A stretch of DNA of 64,000 nucleotides from Pseudomonadota bacterium. GTDB taxonomy: Bacteria > Pseudomonadota > Alphaproteobacteria > Acetobacterales > Acetobacteraceae. The first letter of the stretch is position 1; each line of letters opens with the position of its first letter. The notes beneath the pieces were generated by a model. The model saw only the letters and a list, made by a program, of their open reading frames with translations, was not told where the DNA came from and searched no databases. The stretch covers positions 20,237 to 84,236 of the forward strand of contig JAKAEC010000004.1 of the NCBI GenBank assembly GCA_021818425.1. Reading direction: 5' to 3'. The position numbers were made by a program, and so were the translations under genes. Positions 1 through 9,125 of the stretch are shown piece after piece.

Positions 1-1299
1 AGCCAAGCCTGGAACATGGCATTCAGCTTCTACCAATCCCTCACTACCCTGCCGGCGGACCTGCAGGAAGCGTCGCGCAGCTTCCGCCTCTCCCCGTGGC
101 AGCGTTTCTGGAAGCTGGACGTGCCTTTCGCCATGCCTGGGCTAGTCTGGAACACAATGCTCTCGATGTCCGGCGGTTGGTTCTTCGTAGTGGCATCTGA
201 AGCGGTCACGGTTGGCAATACCCAATTCACCCTGCCTGGAATTGGCTCCTACGTGGCGGTAGCACTGAAGAAGGAGGATCTCCCCGCGATCCTCTATGCC
301 ATCCTGGCAATGCTGGTGGTGATTCTGCTCTACGATCAGCTGCTATTCCGGCCATTGGTTGCTTGGTCCGGCAAATTCCGGTTCGAGACCACAGCCGCCA
401 TCTCTGGCCCTGAGCCCTGGATGCTGAAGATGCTGCGCCGCACCGCCCTGTTCCACACCATAGGTGAGATGATCGGGGGCGTGTTCGCCAGCGTTTTCCG
501 ACTCCGTCTCTCCTTCCGCCAGCCTGGCCGGATGGATGAAACCAGCGAACCCTCACGGATGATCGACGGCATTTGGTTCGCGATGATCGCTGCCGTGGCC
601 ATCGACGCGGCATTTCATATTGTGGCCTATGTGTCAGCCACACTGCATTGGCAGGATTTGTTCACCGCTTTGCTGATGGGCGTCTACACGGCAATCCGCG
701 TTGCCGTGCTTATGATCGTCGCCTCACTAATCTGGGTGCCGATCGGCGTCTGGATCGGGCTTCGCCCTAGAATCACTCGTATCGCCCAGCCAGTCGCGCA
801 GTTCCTGGCCGCCTTCCCGGCCAATCTCTTGTTTCCACCAGTAGTGCTGGCGATCGTCTATTTCCACGTCAACCCGAATATCTGGCTCACGCCCCTGATG
901 CTGATCGGCACGCAATGGTATCTGCTATTCAACGTCATCGCCGGCGCCGCCGCCTTTCCGGGGGACATGAAGGAGGCCATCGCGAATTTCCATATCCGCG
1001 GCCTGCTCTGGTGGCGCAAGGTGATGATTCCTGGCATACTGCCTTACTTCATTACAGGCGCGCTCACGGCCTCGGGCGGTGCCTGGAATGCCTCCATTGT
1101 CGCCGAGGTGGCAAGCTGGGGTCGCCACAGGCTCGTCGCCCAGGGGCTAGGCGCTTATATTGCCCAGGCCACCTCGACAGGTAATACGCCCCGCGTTGTG
1201 CTTGGCGTTGTGGTAATGTCCTGCTTTGTGATCTTCTTCAACCGCATCCTGTGGCGGCCGCTTTACGCCTACGCAGTCCGTCGTACCACGCTGGGTTAA
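1..1299 (+). CDS. NitT/TauT-type ABC transporter, fused double permease (5' end outside window)
   Basis: This is the membrane subunit of an importer for nitrate, sulfonate, bicarbonate or a similar anion; the substrate cannot be read from sequence. The reading frame is open to base 1, so the true start lies upstream and 432 residues are visible. Two binding-protein-dependent permease units are present: the end of the first (around QEASRSFRLSPWQRFWKLD, the EAA-type loop that contacts the ATPase) and a complete second unit with several hydrophobic helices and a second EAA-like loop (KEAIANFHIRGLLWWRK). Such double permeases occur in this family in acidophilic and acetic-acid alphaproteobacteria. 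The ATPase gene follows after 5 bases, so the two are surely co-transcribed. The internal ATG at base 16 lies inside the conserved domain and is not the real start. Confidence 0.9.
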   Translation, partial: SQAWNMAFSFYQSLTTLPADLQEASRSFRLSPWQRFWKLDVPFAMPGLVWNTMLSMSGGWFFVVASEAVTVGNTQFTLPGIGSYVAVALKKEDLPAILYAILAMLVVILLYDQLLFRPLVAWSGKFRFETTAAISGPEPWMLKMLRRTALFHTIGEMIGGVFASVFRLRLSFRQPGRMDETSEPSRMIDGIWFAMIAAVAIDAAFHIVAYVSATLHWQDLFTALLMGVYTAIRVAVLMIVASLIWVPIGVWIGLRPRITRIAQPVAQFLAAFPANLLFPPVVLAIVYFHVNPNIWLTPLMLIGTQWYLLFNVIAGAAAFPGDMKEAIANFHIRGLLWWRKVMIPGILPYFITGALTASGGAWNASIVAEVASWGRHRLVAQGLGAYIAQATSTGNTPRVVLGVVVMSCFVIFFNRILWRPLYAYAVRRTTLG

Positions 1300-1304
1300 A
1301 TGCC

Positions 1305-2624
1305 ATGGACCAGATTACCCCGCCTCTCGTCTCCGTGCGCAATTGTCGCCAAGCATATCACAAGGACTCCAGCGCCGATCTGGTAGTGCTGGACGACGTG
1401 AACCTTACGCTGCACGAGGGTGAGATCGTTGCCTTGCTCGGCCGCTCCGGTTCGGGCAAATCTACGCTGCTGCGGATCGTCGCCGGATTGCTGAAACCAA
1501 CATCCGGCGAGGTTAACTGGCGCGGCAAACCGCTCAAGGGCCCCGCCCCTGGTGTAGCCATGGTTTTCCAGAGCTTCGCCCTATTCCCCTGGCTGACGGT
1601 GCAAGAAAATGTGGAACTCGGCCTAGAAGCCCTTCGCGTTGGCAAAGATGACCGCGAGGAACGGTCCGAGGAAGCTATCGACCTCATCGGCTTGGGCGGC
1701 TACGACGGCGCCTACCCCAAGGAGCTGTCCGGGGGAATGCGCCAACGCGTGGGATTGGCTCGGGCTTTGGTGGTGCACCCCGATCTGCTGTTAATGGACG
1801 AACCTTTCTCGGCACTGGACGTTCTGACCGCCGAAACGCTGCGCACCGACCTCATCGACCTCTGGATGGATGGCAAGCTGCCCGTAAAATCCATCCTTAT
1901 CGTAACTCATAATATCGAGGAGGCGGTGCTAATGGCGGACCGCATCCTGGTCTTCTCCTCCAACCCAGGCCGAGTGGCACATGAGTTGAAGGTGCCCTTC
2001 ACGCACCCGCGCAACCGCTTCGACCCTGCCTTCCGCCAGATGGTGGACGATATTTACGGCATCATGACCCGCCGCAAAGCACCCGAGGTTCATGCCGCCG
2101 CAGCTCCCCCCAATCCGTTCGGGCATGCGTTACATCCGGTTGGAACCAACCTTATGGCCGGCCTGCTGGAAACGCTACGTGGCCAGCCCTATAATGGGCG
2201 GGCCGATCTTCCCGCTCTTGCCGCAGCGCTGCAATTCGAGGTGGATGAACTGCTGCCGCTGGGCGAAACACTGAGCATGCTGGGTTTTGCCCTGCTGGAG
2301 GAAGGCGACATCCTGATCACGGAAACCGGCCGCCATTTTGCCGAAGCTGAAACGGAAGACCGCAAGGAAATTTTCGCCGAAGCGCTACGAACTCATGTAC
2401 CGCTGATCACCGAAATCCGCAGCGTGATCGACCAACGCTCCAACCACCGCGCTGCCGCCGTGCGCTTCCGCGACCAGTTGGAGGACCACATGTCCCCCGA
2501 ATACGCGGAAGAAACGCTGCGCACCGTCATCGCCTGGGGCCGCTATGCCGAAATTTTTGAATATGACGAGGAGGCGCAGCAATTCGGCCTAGAGGAAGAG
2601 GACGAAGAGGAGCACGAGGCATAG
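1305..2624 (+). CDS. ABC transporter ATP-binding protein with AAA-associated C-terminal domain
   Basis: This is the cytoplasmic ATPase of the importer encoded just upstream. The nucleotide-binding domain carries Walker A (GRSGSGKST), Q-loop (VFQSFALFPW), signature (LSGGMRQRVGLARAL), Walker B (LLLMDEP) and the switch histidine (THNIEEA). The last ~160 residues form a second region, from about NPFGHALHPVGTNLMAGLLE to a glutamate-rich tail, which matches the AAA-associated C-terminal domain seen on some nitrate/taurine-type ATPases; that domain is thought to be regulatory. The ORF track begins at 1251, inside the permease gene. I chose the ATG at 1305 because the protein then opens with MDQITPPLVSVRN and sits 5 bases after the permease stop. 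It gives 439 residues, longer than the usual 250-280 because of the extra domain. Confidence 0.92.
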   Translation: MDQITPPLVSVRNCRQAYHKDSSADLVVLDDVNLTLHEGEIVALLGRSGSGKSTLLRIVAGLLKPTSGEVNWRGKPLKGPAPGVAMVFQSFALFPWLTVQENVELGLEALRVGKDDREERSEEAIDLIGLGGYDGAYPKELSGGMRQRVGLARALVVHPDLLLMDEPFSALDVLTAETLRTDLIDLWMDGKLPVKSILIVTHNIEEAVLMADRILVFSSNPGRVAHELKVPFTHPRNRFDPAFRQMVDDIYGIMTRRKAPEVHAAAAPPNPFGHALHPVGTNLMAGLLETLRGQPYNGRADLPALAAALQFEVDELLPLGETLSMLGFALLEEGDILITETGRHFAEAETEDRKEIFAEALRTHVPLITEIRSVIDQRSNHRAAAVRFRDQLEDHMSPEYAEETLRTVIAWGRYAEIFEYDEEAQQFGLEEEDEEEHEA

Positions 2625-2682
2625 CGCCCGGTGTCTGCCCGGCACGGCGGCGTCAGCGGGAAGATTATAAAGGTCGGCGGAT

Positions 2683-2702
2683 GCCAATACGTCAATATTG
2701 GC
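2683..2702. terminator. Possible bidirectional terminator hairpin between convergent genes
   Basis: A perfect 7-bp inverted repeat (GCCAATA / TATTGGC, 6-base loop) lies between the convergent ATPase and trmB stop codons. On the plus strand only four T residues follow it after a short gap, so terminator strength is doubtful. Confidence 0.35.
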
Positions 2703-2715
2703 GGCTTTTCCCTGG

Positions 2716-3384
2716 TTATCGCTTGATCAGCGACCAGTAAAGCGGCCTGCGCCCAGCGATGATGGCCTTGGCCTCGTAGCGCGTGTGGGGCCAACCTTCC
2801 GGGTGGATGTCCATGCGGCTGACTGTAAACAGATCCTGGGCCGACAGAACCTCGTCCGTCCATTCCTGGTAGGTTGGATCGTCAGAAGCAATGCGCCATT
2901 CCCCACCGGGGCGCAGGGCACGCGCCACCTCCGGTACGAGCGCCGGATGCACGAAGCGACGCTTGGCATGGCGGGCTTTCGGCCAGGGGTCGGGAAACAT
3001 CAGGAACAATTTTGATAACGCGCCATTGGTGAAGCCCCGAAGCAAGGGGCGGGCGTCGTCTGGATAAAGCCGTAGATTCGGTAAGGGCACGGGCTCGCCC
3101 ACCCCATCCGGCGCGATGCGCGAGAGCAGCGAACAGATGCCGTTATCGAACACTTCCGCCGCGATATAGCCGATACTGGGGTTCTTTGTGGCCAGCTCGT
3201 AGGCGTGCTCGCCACCGCCAAAGCCTACCTCAAGCCATAGTTCACGGTAATGGACTGTGAAAGGTGCATCAGGCCAGGCAGTTTTGGGTAAGAACTCCTC
3301 CAACAACCATTCTTGGCGGGGGCGCAGCTTTTTGCCGCGGGAACGGCCATAAAGCCGGTCAGGGGGGGATTTCAGGGTTGTCAT
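2716..3384 (-). CDS. trmB: tRNA (guanine-N7-)-methyltransferase TrmB
   Basis: The protein methylates N7 of G46 in the variable loop of tRNAs with S-adenosylmethionine. Its 222 residues match the family length. The SAM-binding glycine motif is seen as LEVGFGGGEH near residue 50, followed by IAAEVFDNG and the family-specific LFPDPWPKARHAKRR segment; the C-terminal SDDPTYQEWTDEVL part is also typical. The ATG at 3384 overlaps the stop of the upstream EamA transporter (ATGA), so it is the last gene of a minus-strand run dapB-metK-eamA-trmB. Placing a SAM-dependent methyltransferase behind SAM synthase may be coincidence. A run of seven C residues (coding strand) lies near the start codon. Confidence 0.95.
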   Translation of the reverse strand: MTTLKSPPDRLYGRSRGKKLRPRQEWLLEEFLPKTAWPDAPFTVHYRELWLEVGFGGGEHAYELATKNPSIGYIAAEVFDNGICSLLSRIAPDGVGEPVPLPNLRLYPDDARPLLRGFTNGALSKLFLMFPDPWPKARHAKRRFVHPALVPEVARALRPGGEWRIASDDPTYQEWTDEVLSAQDLFTVSRMDIHPEGWPHTRYEAKAIIAGRRPLYWSLIKR

Positions 3385-4289
3385 ACGGAATTCCTTTGCC
3401 TGCGCACCAACGCCACGCCAAGCCCCGCCACCGCCATGCCCACCCAGGCCATTAGCGGCATTGCTTCATCCAAAAGCGCCCAAGCCATTAGCCCGGAAAT
3501 CGGCGGCACCAGATAGAACAGGGTCGATACCTGTGAGGCGCGACCAAAACGCAGCATGGCGATATAAAGAGAAATTGCCACGAGCGAATTGGCGATGACG
3601 AGATACGTCATCGTTACAATAAACGGCGTTGTCACGTCCACGCGAAAGTCCGTTGATGCGACGGGCAGCGTCGTCACCAACCCCACCGCATATTGCACCA
3701 TGTTGGACGTTACGGGATGCATGAAGGTACCAAAGCGCTTTTCGTAAAGTGTCGCCCCCGCCATTCCGAACAACGCGCCAAAGGAAAACAGCAAGCCCCA
3801 TGGAGAAATATGCCCGGTCTCGCCATAGCCTAGAATCGTCACCACCGCGCCACAAAAGCCGAGCCCCAACCCCACCCAGCCCTTGGCGCCGATTTTCTCG
3901 CCGACCAGCGCCGGCGCCAACACACCCACCAGAATCGGCTGCAGCGACACCACCAGCGCCACTACGCCCGCCGAAATTCCCCTTGAAAAGGCCGCATAGC
4001 ACATGCCGAAATAGACGGTCTGAATGCAGAACCCCACCACCGCCGCATGCAGCCAAGCGATCCACCGTTTAGGCAACGGCGGGCGCAGCCAAATGGCGCA
4101 GGGAATGAGAACGAGCAAGGCCAGCGCATAGCGCAATACCAGGAACGTGAAGGGCGCGGCATATTGAATGCCTATTTTGGAGACCGGAAACCCCGCCGAC
4201 CAAAACAACAGGAACAGAACCGGTGCCGCGCGCAGCCAAGGCGGCGAGGATGAAGCAGATTCAGTTTGTGCGGGAGAATTCGGGTTCAT
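3381..4289 (-). CDS. DMT-superfamily transporter, EamA type
   Basis: This is a ten-helix inner-membrane exporter of the drug/metabolite transporter superfamily, 302 residues long, as usual for the family. Hydrophobic segments are spread along the protein, with two EamA repeats: the first from about APVLFLLFWSAGFPVSK to the helix around residue 150, the second ending near MAWVGMAVAGLGVALVRR. Members export amino acids or other metabolites; the substrate cannot be inferred here. The start at 4289 gives a short polar N-terminus (MNPNSPAQTESA) before the first helix, and I see no good Shine-Dalgarno sequence. The 3' end overlaps trmB by four bases, and metK ends 77 bases upstream, so expression with metK is likely. 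Confidence 0.9.
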   Translation of the reverse strand: MNPNSPAQTESASSSPPWLRAAPVLFLLFWSAGFPVSKIGIQYAAPFTFLVLRYALALLVLIPCAIWLRPPLPKRWIAWLHAAVVGFCIQTVYFGMCYAAFSRGISAGVVALVVSLQPILVGVLAPALVGEKIGAKGWVGLGLGFCGAVVTILGYGETGHISPWGLLFSFGALFGMAGATLYEKRFGTFMHPVTSNMVQYAVGLVTTLPVASTDFRVDVTTPFIVTMTYLVIANSLVAISLYIAMLRFGRASQVSTLFYLVPPISGLMAWALLDEAMPLMAWVGMAVAGLGVALVRRQRNSV

Positions 4290-4366
4290 TATGCCACAAA
4301 AATTTGGCCCAGGGCATCAGCCCCAGGCCAGCCAACTGCGTATCCTCGCGCTAGAAGACTGCAAGG

Positions 4367-5554
4367 TTAACGGTTAAACGCACTCTTTAGCGCAGGCGCC
4401 AGATCGGTCTTCTCCCACGTGAAGGTGCCCAACTCCTCGTCTGGTGCGCGGCCAAAATGACCAAAGGCGGAAGTCGGCACATAGATCGGCCGATTGAGCT
4501 GCAAATGCTCGCGGATTCCACGCGGGGTGAGATTCACCAACTCTCGCAAGGTTCTCTCCAGCTTCGCCTCGTTCACATCCTTCGCCGTGCCATGCAGATC
4601 GACATAAAGTGAAAGCGGCTGGCTAACGCCAATGGCATACGAGAGCTGTAAGGTGCAACGCTCGGCCAGGCCCGCGGCCACCACGTTCTTTGCGAGGTAG
4701 CGGCAGACATAAGCCGCAGAACGGTCCACCTTTGTAGGGTCCTTGCCGGAGAACGCACCGCCGCCATGTGGGGCCGCACCACCATAAGTGTCAACGATGA
4801 TCTTGCGACCAGTAAGGCCGCAATCGCCATCCGGCCCGCCGATCTCAAATATGCCGGTCGGGTTGACATAAAACTCATCATCCTTGGGCATCCAGCCATC
4901 AGGCAGGGCAGCGGCAACGATCGGGCGTAGCATGTCCTTCACCCGCTCCGGCGTGAAGCCAGGCTCATGCTGAATGGAAACCACAACGGAAGTCGCACCC
5001 ACGGGCTTGCCGTCCAAATATTTCAGCGTCACCTGGCTCTTGGCGTCCGGCAACAGCCCTTTCACTTGGCTGTCGGCAGTCCGACGCAGCTCAGATATCC
5101 GGCGCAGGATCAAGTGGGAATAATATATCGGCGCGGGCATCAGCGCCGGGGTTTCTGTGCAAGCATAGCCAAACATAATGCCCTGGTCGCCGGCGCCTTC
5201 GTCCTTATTGCTGGCCGCGTCCACGCCCACCGCAATATGCGCGGACTGGGCATGCAGGTGCACGGCAATCTCGGCGTTTTTCCAGGAAAAGCCCTCCTGG
5301 TCATATCCAATATCGTGCACCGCCAGACGCGCCAGATGCGCCAGATACTCCTTGGTGATGCTTTCCGGACCACGTACCTCACCCGCGAGGATGATACGGT
5401 TGGTAGTCACCAGCGTTTCACAAGCCACGCGCGCATAGGGGTCGGCCGCCAGATAGGCGTCCACAACCGTATCGGAAATCCGGTCGGCAACCTTGTCCGG
5501 ATGACCCTCGGAGACGGACTCAGAGGTGAATAGAAATTCTCCGCGATCGCGCAT
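4367..5554 (-). CDS. metK: S-adenosylmethionine synthase
   Basis: The enzyme makes S-adenosylmethionine from ATP and methionine in the cytosol. The 395 residues fit the family. Visible signatures are [12 protein letters not shown] near the N-terminus, the [12 protein letters not shown] hexapeptide region, and the glycine-rich [16 protein letters not shown] loop that binds triphosphate. The ATG at 5554 is preceded by a G-rich ribosome-binding site (GGGGG about 6 bases upstream). It lies downstream of dapB on the same strand with a 111-base gap. A SAM-sensing riboswitch is common upstream of metK in alphaproteobacteria, but I could not recognise SAM-II or SAM/SAH core sequences here. Confidence 0.97.
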   Translation of the reverse strand: MRDRGEFLFTSESVSEGHPDKVADRISDTVVDAYLAADPYARVACETLVTTNRIILAGEVRGPESITKEYLAHLARLAVHDIGYDQEGFSWKNAEIAVHLHAQSAHIAVGVDAASNKDEGAGDQGIMFGYACTETPALMPAPIYYSHLILRRISELRRTADSQVKGLLPDAKSQVTLKYLDGKPVGATSVVVSIQHEPGFTPERVKDMLRPIVAAALPDGWMPKDDEFYVNPTGIFEIGGPDGDCGLTGRKIIVDTYGGAAPHGGGAFSGKDPTKVDRSAAYVCRYLAKNVVAAGLAERCTLQLSYAIGVSQPLSLYVDLHGTAKDVNEAKLERTLRELVNLTPRGIREHLQLNRPIYVPTSAFGHFGRAPDEELGTFTWEKTDLAPALKSAFNR

Positions 5555-5665
5555 GCAAATCCCCCGTATAACTTAAGGCCGGGTCCCGATGGCGTATTAG
5601 GGGGCTGGGGTCAATATGCTATGCTTTCGAAAACCCGGCATGAAAGGGTTGCGCTCTAGATGTGC

Positions 5666-6427
5666 CTAAAGGCGCAGAAAATCCCTCATGCCATAAAGCC
5701 CTGCAGGTTGTGCGTGTAGCCACAAGGCCGCGCGCACGGCACCGGAGGCAAACACCCGCCGGTCGAAGGCATGGTGAGTCAGGCTGATCTGCTCGTCGCC
5801 GGCGGTAAAGAGCAAGGTGTGAGAGCCAACGATCTGTCCACCTCGCAGCGTCGCGAAACCGATCTCGCCATCTTTGCGCGGCCCGGTATGGCCATCCCGG
5901 CCAGAGACGATCACGTCAGCTAGGTCAACGCTCCGCCCCGCTGCAACTGCCTGGCCAATAGCGAGCGCCGTGCCGGAAGGCGCATCCACCTTCTGACGGT
6001 GATGCATTTCTACAATCTCGGCATCGTACTGGCTGGCAGGCAGAGCATGGCCAAGCTTTTCAGCTAACAGCAACAGCAGATTCACCCCTGTGCAGAAATT
6101 CGGCGCAGCTATGATGGGGATAGTCCTCGCAGCCGCCCGAATTGCAGCCTCGTCCTCTGTTCCGTAACCGGTGGTGCCCAACACCCAGGGCGTTTCGGTT
6201 TCGGCTAGGGCCAGGGCATGGGCATGCACGGTACTGGCATGGGTAAAGTCAATCACCACGTCTGATTCCTGCGCCAGGGTGGTGATGTCCGGGAAATGCG
6301 GCGTCCCCGCCAGCCCTGCGCCGGAGCGACTGATGCCGCCGACGAGCGTGGCAGCGGCAGCAGCTTCCTGCGCTAGAAAAATACCCATGCGGCCGGAAAT
6401 GCCGGCGATGCCAATACGAATGCTCAT
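5666..6427 (-). CDS. dapB: 4-hydroxy-tetrahydrodipicolinate reductase
   Basis: DapB reduces the product of DapA with NAD(P)H in lysine and diaminopimelate synthesis, so it also feeds peptidoglycan. The N-terminal Rossmann motif reads IGIAGISGRMG; the substrate site is seen in EMHHRQKVDAPSGTAL with the catalytic His and Lys; APNFCTGVNLL and the HTLLFTAGDEQISLTHHA segment are also characteristic. The ORF track starts at 6460, but MSIRIGIAGISG at 6427 is the natural N-terminus, giving 253 residues. It is the first gene of the minus-strand group and is divergent from the TPR lipoprotein gene, with a 102-base shared upstream region. Confidence 0.96.
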   Translation of the reverse strand: MSIRIGIAGISGRMGIFLAQEAAAAATLVGGISRSGAGLAGTPHFPDITTLAQESDVVIDFTHASTVHAHALALAETETPWVLGTTGYGTEDEAAIRAAARTIPIIAAPNFCTGVNLLLLLAEKLGHALPASQYDAEIVEMHHRQKVDAPSGTALAIGQAVAAGRSVDLADVIVSGRDGHTGPRKDGEIGFATLRGGQIVGSHTLLFTAGDEQISLTHHAFDRRVFASGAVRAALWLHAQPAGLYGMRDFLRL

Positions 6428-6529
6428 GCGCCATAAATAGCCAGTTTTGGCGTACGTCAAAACCTGAAGATCAAATGTTTTTGTGTCTACGTTAAACAGC
6501 CGGTAATTCCGTTACAGCACCATCGCGTT

Positions 6530-7384
6530 ATGGCAATCAAAATGATGCTGCGCACCAAGGCCGCTTTCCGCCTCGCGTTATGCTTAAGCGTCAGCGCTTG
6601 CACTGGCAGCCACGAAAAATTCACCGCAACGTCAGACGGCAGCAATGTGCTGAACGTAGCGGATGCTGCTATCGCTGGCGGCAATGTCAATATGGCGCTG
6701 AACATTTCGCGATCCGTGCTTGCCCGAGACCCACACAATCTCGACGCGCTTTATCATGAGGGGGCCGCCTATTACGCCATGGGACGGTGCGAGGATGCAA
6801 TCGCCGCCTATCAGCGCGCCTTGCAGAGCGACCCGCATTCTTCCCAAGCGCAAACTGGCATCGGGCGTTGCCTAATCCGGCGCAACGCCCTTGAGGCCGA
6901 ACGAGCATTCACGTCCGCCGTAGCAGATGATCCAGACAATGCCGCTGCACAGAGCGACCTTGGCGTGGCCCGCGCCCTGGGCGGCGATTTCAACGGCGCC
7001 ATAGAGCCGCTGCAGAAATCTCTACTGCTAGCGCCAGGAAATACAGCGACGGAGACCAATCTAGGCTTGGTGCTGGCGCTTTCCGGTGACAGCGCCGATG
7101 CGCTCCAATATCTCGGCCCGCTGGCGATTTCGCCCAACGCTACGCCAAAAGTCCGCGCCGATTACGCGCTGGCACTGGTGGGCGCCGGGCGGCAGGACGA
7201 GGCTTGGCACGTGCTGGCGGTGGACTTACCGCCGGATAAGCTACGCGCCGCTTTACACGGCTACGAGGCGTTGCTTTCTTACCAAACCAAGCCTGATCAC
7301 AAAGCTGATCGAGCTACCCAGGCAGTGCGGCCTCCGACCGATGACGCACCGAACGTTCAGCTCGCGAACGAAGCTACTTTCTAA
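6530..7384 (+). CDS. TPR-repeat lipoprotein
   Basis: The protein has a signal peptide with a lipobox (CLSVSAC, Cys near residue 24), so it is expected to be an envelope lipoprotein. From about residue 60 to 240 it has four to five tetratricopeptide-like repeats, for example ALYHEGAAYYAMGRCEDAIA and AAQSDLGVARALGGDFNGAI. Such TPR lipoproteins act as scaffolds; the closest general resemblance is to TadD of Flp/Tad pilus systems, but no pilus genes lie in this window, so I do not assign that role. The start has no strong Shine-Dalgarno sequence, and ATGs a few codons downstream (MMLRTKAAF) are possible alternatives. It is convergent with ETF-QO, ending only 4 bases from that gene's stop codon. 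Confidence 0.75.
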   Translation: MAIKMMLRTKAAFRLALCLSVSACTGSHEKFTATSDGSNVLNVADAAIAGGNVNMALNISRSVLARDPHNLDALYHEGAAYYAMGRCEDAIAAYQRALQSDPHSSQAQTGIGRCLIRRNALEAERAFTSAVADDPDNAAAQSDLGVARALGGDFNGAIEPLQKSLLLAPGNTATETNLGLVLALSGDSADALQYLGPLAISPNATPKVRADYALALVGAGRQDEAWHVLAVDLPPDKLRAALHGYEALLSYQTKPDHKADRATQAVRPPTDDAPNVQLANEATF

Positions 7385-7388
7385 AGCC

Positions 7389-9023
7389 CTACATGCCGCC
7401 TTGATAATTCGGGCCACCCGCGCCCTCTGGTACAACCCAGTTGATGTTTAGCGTGGGATCCTTGATGTCGCACGTTTTGCAATGCACACAGTTCTGCGCA
7501 TTGATTTGCAGCGAAGGTTCATTCTTTTCCGAGCCAACGATTTCGTACACACCGGCCGGGCAGTAGCGCGTCTCCGGGCTCGCATAGTCGTTGTAATTCA
7601 CGCTGATCGCGAGTGCCGGGTCCAACAGCTGCAAATGCGCAGGCTGGTCTTCCTCGTGATTGGTGTTGGAAAGGAATACGGAAGACAAACGGTCGAAGGT
7701 AAGCTTGCCATCGGGTTTGGGATATTCGATGGGCGTGCAGTCCTTAGCCTTCTTCAGCGCAGTATTGTCGGCATGATTCTTCAGCGTCCACGGCGCCTTG
7801 CCTTTAAACACGTAGGTTTCGAGCGCTGCATTCACGAGGCCGCCATAGAAGCCAAATTTGGCGAAACCAGGCCGGATGTTGCGCACCGCATATAGCTCCG
7901 GCCACACCCAGCTCTCTTGCAGCTTTTGCGGATACGCTGAAAGCGTGTCTGGCTTATCCGCCGCAAACGCCTCGGCAATCGCCTCTGCAGCGACCATTCC
8001 AGACTTCATCGCGGTGTGCGTACCCTTGATCTTCGGCACATTCAGCGTACCCGCGGCGCAGCCGATCAGCACGCCACCTGGAAATGCGAGCTTCGGCAGA
8101 GATTGAAATCCACCCTCGTTGATGGCACGCGCGCCATAGCCAATGCGCTTCGCACCGTCGAAAACCGGCGCAATGGCGGGATGTGTCTTGAAACGCTGCA
8201 TCTCCTGGAAGGGCGAAAGATAGGGATTGGAATAATCCAGACCTACAACGAACCCAACCGAAATGAGATTTTCGCCGAAATGGTAAAGGAACGACCCCCC
8301 GTATGTGTCTTTTGAAAGCGGCCAGCCAATGGTATGCTGCGTTAGGCCCTTGTGAAACACCTCTGGCTTCACTTCCCACAGTTCCTTTATGCCAATGCCA
8401 TAGGTCTGCGGGTCCACGCCCTTGCGCAGATCGAAGGCATTTTCGAGCTTCTTGGTGAGCGAGCCCCGACAGCCCTCGGCAAAGATCGTGTAGGTGGCAC
8501 GCAGCTCCATACCGCGGGCATAATTGTCGGTGGGTTCGCCATCCTTACCGATGCCCATATCCCCCGTGGCAATGCCCACGACACGGCCATTCTCGATCAG
8601 CGTTTCGGCAGCGGCGAAGCCAGGATAGATCTCCACCCCCAGCTCTTCGGCCTGTTGGCCGAGCCAGCGCACCACATTGCCGAGCGAGACGATGTAGTTG
8701 CCGTCATTATGCATCTGCGGCGGGGTGGGTAGCTTGCGCGCGCCATTTGGCGAGAGCATCAGGAACTCATCCGCCGTGACGGGTGTCGCGAGCGGAATCA
8801 GGCCGGGGTCGATATCAGGAATCAGTTCTCGCAGCGCGCGCGGCTCCAGCACCGCTCCAGAGAGGATATGCGCGCCGACCTCAGAGCCCTTTTCGACAAC
8901 GCAAACGGAGAGTTCCGAGTGCAGTTGCTTCAGGCGGATGGCCGCCGAAAGCCCGCCCGGCCCGGCACCCACAACCACCACATCGAATTCCATCGCCTCA
9001 CGCGGCGGGGCCTCGTCCGACAT
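7389..9023 (-). CDS. Electron transfer flavoprotein-ubiquinone oxidoreductase (ETF-QO)
   Basis: ETF-QO passes electrons from acyl-CoA and other flavin dehydrogenases, via ETF, into the ubiquinone pool at the inner membrane. The N-terminal FAD motif is VVVVGAGPGGLSAAIRL; the C-terminal part holds the single [4Fe-4S] ligand cluster CVHCKTCDIKDP and the typical ending GPNYQGGM. The ORF track begins at 9155; I take the ATG at 9023 (MSDEAPPREAMEFDVV) because it has a GAGGAA ribosome-binding site and gives 544 residues, close to the usual 540-560. The gene fits functionally with the fatty-acid oxidation cluster at 33-43 kb and the quinol oxidase at 43-47 kb. It diverges from the uracil-DNA glycosylase gene. 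Confidence 0.97.
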   Translation of the reverse strand: MSDEAPPREAMEFDVVVVGAGPGGLSAAIRLKQLHSELSVCVVEKGSEVGAHILSGAVLEPRALRELIPDIDPGLIPLATPVTADEFLMLSPNGARKLPTPPQMHNDGNYIVSLGNVVRWLGQQAEELGVEIYPGFAAAETLIENGRVVGIATGDMGIGKDGEPTDNYARGMELRATYTIFAEGCRGSLTKKLENAFDLRKGVDPQTYGIGIKELWEVKPEVFHKGLTQHTIGWPLSKDTYGGSFLYHFGENLISVGFVVGLDYSNPYLSPFQEMQRFKTHPAIAPVFDGAKRIGYGARAINEGGFQSLPKLAFPGGVLIGCAAGTLNVPKIKGTHTAMKSGMVAAEAIAEAFAADKPDTLSAYPQKLQESWVWPELYAVRNIRPGFAKFGFYGGLVNAALETYVFKGKAPWTLKNHADNTALKKAKDCTPIEYPKPDGKLTFDRLSSVFLSNTNHEEDQPAHLQLLDPALAISVNYNDYASPETRYCPAGVYEIVGSEKNEPSLQINAQNCVHCKTCDIKDPTLNINWVVPEGAGGPNYQGGM

Positions 9024-9125
9024 TGTTGAGTTCCTCGTTGTGACAAAGTCACCATGGTCTAGTGACAAACACACCGACGCGTAAAGGGCTGGCGGGGATG
9101 ACAGAGCCAAGATAATGCTTCGGCT

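Noticed and set aside
3466-4065. 199-residue minus-strand ORF inside the EamA gene
   Set aside because: It is a frame shadow of the transporter gene, with no recognisable protein features.
5555-5665. SAM-responsive riboswitch upstream of metK
   Set aside because: SAM-II and SAM/SAH elements are common here in alphaproteobacteria, but I found no matching core; only a loose CCGGGT/ACCCGG pairing is present.
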